Assembly: GCA_002426755.1 (NCBI GenBank)
Contig: DINI01000001.1
Location: 1 to 62,600 of the forward strand
Length of the DNA: 62,600 nt
DNA from: Flavobacteriaceae bacterium UBA5544
Lineage (GTDB): Bacteria; Bacteroidota; Bacteroidia; Flavobacteriales; Flavobacteriaceae
Direction of reading: 5' to 3'
Position numbers and translations under genes: made by a program. How positions within the stretch are numbered: position 1 is the first letter of the stretch; the number at the start of each line of letters is the position of its first letter. The notes below the pieces were generated by a model. It saw nothing but the letters and a program-made list of their open reading frames with translations, made no database searches and was not told the origin of the DNA. Positions 60,681-62,600 of the stretch are shown piece by piece.

Positions 60681-61820
60681 ATGAATCGAAATATTTTGCG
60701 ATGGCTCATCATTCTGGCGTCGTTTATCATTATTTCTTTAATCCTTTGGAATACCTATACGTTTTTTCAACATTTTAAGGCGGAAGAGCGAACCAAAATG
60801 CAGAATTGGTCATTTGCCCAACAAAACTTGATAGGTTCAAAATCGAATGACGAAATTGAAGTAACCTCTAGAATTCTTCAAAGCAATTCCAGTACGCCCA
60901 TGATTTTATTGGGTCCTGATGGTAGTTTTATCAACAGCAACAATATTTATCCTGAAGAGCAGTTAAAAGATTCCATCTACATGAATCGATTGATTCAAAA
61001 GTTCAAAAATGAAAACAATCCCATTGAGGTTAGGGTCGATGGCAATTTATTTAGCACGATATATTACGGAAATTCTCCACTACTAAACAAATTAAAATAC
61101 TATCCACTCGCCTTATTGCTCATCATATTATTATTTGGCGCCGTGGTCTATTTCTTTTACCGAAGTTCTAAAATAGCCACACAAAATAAGCTTTGGACCG
61201 GGATGGCGAAGGAAACAGCGCATCAAATAGGCACACCCTTATCATCACTTGTTGGGTGGACAGAGATTTTGAAGTCCGAGCATGTAAACCCCTCCTATCT
61301 TTTGGAAATCGAAAAAGATATCAACCGGCTTCAAACCATTACCGACCGATTCAGTAAAATCGGTTCGGTTCCTACCTTACAAAAAGCAGACATTGTGGAA
61401 GCCACAGTCGATTCTTACGAATACTTGAAAGCACGCTCCTCCAATTTGATCCAATTTGAAATCTCTGCTCCAGAACATCCAATTTATGTCGATTTAAACA
61501 CACAACTGTATAGTTGGACGATTGAAAACTTGGTAAAGAATGCCATTGACGCCATGAAGGGCAAAGGGAAGTTAAAAGTTGCTATTTTTCAAACTGAAAA
61601 GTATGTAAAAATACATATTGAAGACACTGGCAAAGGGCTTTCTAAAAACTTATACCAAAGAATATTTGAGCCAGGATACACGAGCAAGAAACGTGGATGG
61701 GGTTTGGGTCTTTCGTTGGCAAAGCGAATCATTGAAGATTACCACAACGGAAGGATAAAGGTGTTGCAATCTGAAATTGGCAAAGGCACCACCATGCAAA
61801 TCTCTTTAAAAATAGTTTAG
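60681..61820 (+). CDS. Membrane sensor histidine kinase (unpaired)
   Basis: 379 residues from the ATG at 60681; another ATG 12 bases upstream is also usable. An N-terminal helix (LIILASFIIISLILW), an extracytoplasmic domain of about 110 residues, and a second helix (LALLLIILLFGAVVYFFY) precede the kinase. The H-box reads AKETAHQIGTPLSSLVGW (HQIGTPLS instead of HELRTPL), followed by N (NLVKNAIDAM), G1 (DTGKGL) and G2 (WGLGLSLAKRI) boxes. No response regulator is nearby. It is followed by a zinc-ribbon membrane protein. Confidence 0.93.
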   Translation: MNRNILRWLIILASFIIISLILWNTYTFFQHFKAEERTKMQNWSFAQQNLIGSKSNDEIEVTSRILQSNSSTPMILLGPDGSFINSNNIYPEEQLKDSIYMNRLIQKFKNENNPIEVRVDGNLFSTIYYGNSPLLNKLKYYPLALLLIILLFGAVVYFFYRSSKIATQNKLWTGMAKETAHQIGTPLSSLVGWTEILKSEHVNPSYLLEIEKDINRLQTITDRFSKIGSVPTLQKADIVEATVDSYEYLKARSSNLIQFEISAPEHPIYVDLNTQLYSWTIENLVKNAIDAMKGKGKLKVAIFQTEKYVKIHIEDTGKGLSKNLYQRIFEPGYTSKKRGWGLGLSLAKRIIEDYHNGRIKVLQSEIGKGTTMQISLKIV

Positions 61821-61832
61821 TATATTTATCTT

Positions 61833-62177
61833 ATGGAAGATAAGTTTTTTACGGTAAAAGAAGTCACTCTAAACAACCATTGTCCCGAATGTTATTCTAA
61901 TGATGGCTTACAACTGACCTTTAAACAAAAGTTTGTAGAAAACACGTTTTATAAAGCTATCTCCAGTGATATCAAGCACACCATGATTTGCAACACCTGC
62001 AATACCGAAATTTTTCCAGTAAGGTGGACCGATGATTTGGAACGTGTTTTTGAATACCAACAGCGGGCGTTTGTTCCCAAATCGGCAACCTTCAAGCTAA
62101 AAAAACTGTCTTGGATTTTATTAGTGGCAATAATCCTTTTAGTGATTGTCTTGAATGTATTTCTATTCAACAACTAA
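61833..62177 (+). CDS. Zinc-ribbon membrane protein of unknown function
   Basis: 114 residues. Two CxxC pairs (CPEC near residue 17 and CNTC near residue 53) form a zinc ribbon, then a C-terminal membrane helix (LSWILLVAIILLVIVLNVFLF) anchors the protein with the ribbon in the cytoplasm. It starts 12 bases after the histidine kinase stop, so it is probably co-transcribed and may modulate that kinase. Its stop overlaps the convergent HIT gene by 4 bases. No family name is recognised. Confidence 0.72.
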   Translation: MEDKFFTVKEVTLNNHCPECYSNDGLQLTFKQKFVENTFYKAISSDIKHTMICNTCNTEIFPVRWTDDLERVFEYQQRAFVPKSATFKLKKLSWILLVAIILLVIVLNVFLFNN

Positions 62178-62563
62178 AGTCGGTCGCTGATGCTTCTGGC
62201 AATGGCCTCAAACTCCTCTTTTTCCAAGTGGACTTTATTTATAAAACGGGCATCCTCCATAGAATTAAGTGGAATAAGATGTACATGCACATGAGGTACT
62301 TCCAGACCAATCACAGTCATCCCCACACGTTTGCACGGCACTGCTTTTTCTAAAGCGATGGCAACACTTCTCGAAAACTCCATCAAACCTACGTAGGTGA
62401 CCTCATCCAAGTCAAACAATTTGTTCACTTCTATTTTTGGAACGCACAAGGTATGCCCCTTTGCATTCGGATTGACATCCAAAAAGGCAATGAAATCTTT
62501 AGTTTCCGCTACTTTGTAACATGGAATTTCGCCGTTGATGATTTTTGTGAAGATGCTGGACAT
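62174..62563 (-). CDS. HIT-family (Hint-like) nucleotide-binding protein
   Basis: 129 residues. The histidine triad HVHVHLIPL lies near residue 90, with the N-terminal SIFTKIINGEIPCYKVAETKDFIAFLDVNPNAKGHTL. This is the Hint/PKCI branch, whose members hydrolyse adenosine phosphoramidates and lysyl-AMP. The C-terminal helical tail is typical of bacterial Hint. The upstream region begins with a 7-base-period tract that runs to the window edge. Confidence 0.95.
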   Translation of the reverse strand: MSSIFTKIINGEIPCYKVAETKDFIAFLDVNPNAKGHTLCVPKIEVNKLFDLDEVTYVGLMEFSRSVAIALEKAVPCKRVGMTVIGLEVPHVHVHLIPLNSMEDARFINKVHLEKEEFEAIARSISDRL

Positions 62564-62569
62564 TTTTTG

Positions 62570-62600
62570 GGCTTCAGGTTTCAGGTTTAAAGTTTCAGGT
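62570..62600. repeat. 7-base-period tract at the window edge
   Basis: Units GGCTTCA, GGTTTCA, GGTTTAA, AGTTTCA and the start of another (GGT) follow in exact 7-base register from 62570, 7 bases upstream of the HIT start codon. The tract is cut off by the end of the window. Confidence 0.7.

Overview
The window looks like a chromosomal segment of a member of the family Flavobacteriaceae (Bacteroidota). The grounds are AT-rich DNA, two proteins ending in type IX secretion (T9SS) type A sorting domains, many SCxxD/ACxx-type lipoproteins, TAnnTTTG promoter boxes, a DnaE polymerase fused to a proofreading exonuclease, and a set of families largely confined to Bacteroidota (DUF4271, DUF4296, DUF3098, DUF3127). 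No rRNA, CRISPR array, insertion sequence or phage structural gene is visible.

Layout. Positions 1-4315 look like the right end of an integrated element. They hold the start of a CusA/CzcA-type heavy-metal RND pump that runs off the left edge, a small His/Cys-rich exported protein, two genes I do not recognise, and a Bacteroidota-type tyrosine integrase next to the 3' end of a tRNA-Asp gene. From the tRNA rightwards the DNA reads as core genome. 4.4-8 kb holds a DUF58 protein, a ClpP protease, an exported HELGH protein and two lipoproteins. 8.5-11.3 kb holds a LytTR regulator and a TPR histidine kinase. 11.3-19 kb holds trxA, the exonuclease-polymerase dnaE, a lipoprotein, then rpsP, rimM and trmN6. 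19-24.7 kb holds an amino-acid permease, a Rieske oxygenase, a glutaryl-CoA dehydrogenase, a GDSL lipoprotein and a phosphoesterase. 24.7-27.6 kb is an Fe-S/electron-transfer block (ferredoxin, ferredoxin-NADP reductase, NifU-like scaffold, Mrp ATPase).

27.8-32.4 kb holds an alkyltransferase-like protein, a LysE transporter, trmB, a MurG-like glycosyltransferase and a PhoB/PhoR-like pair. 32.5-35.4 kb holds two T9SS substrates, a LuxE-like protein and a YHS protein. 35.5-46.1 kb holds tyrS, an epimerase, the DUF4296/dihydroorotase/dolichol-phosphate-mannose-synthase-like operon, DUF4271-hemD, pckA, saccharopine dehydrogenase and its Lrp-type neighbour. 46-51.2 kb holds membrane proteins and leuS. 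51.4-54.6 kb is ftsX, a lipoprotein, DUF3098, uppP and truB. It is followed by a RelE/ParE-type toxin-antitoxin pair, envelope proteins, tag, aat, a DUF3127 protein with an SSB-like tail, a flavin reductase, another histidine kinase and a HIT protein.

Links between genes. Saccharopine dehydrogenase with an Lrp-type regulator, plus glutaryl-CoA dehydrogenase, point to lysine catabolism. The ferredoxin and its reductase are plausible electron donors to the lone Rieske oxygenase 3 kb away. Translation genes are abundant (rpsP, rimM, trmN6, trmB, truB, tyrS, leuS, aat).

The most unusual signal is not a gene. Several intergenic gaps contain short tracts with a strict 7-base period (one has an 8-base period). 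The unit sequence differs at each site, the tracts lie directly against a start or stop codon, and some are paired as inverted arms. They are reported individually in the findings.
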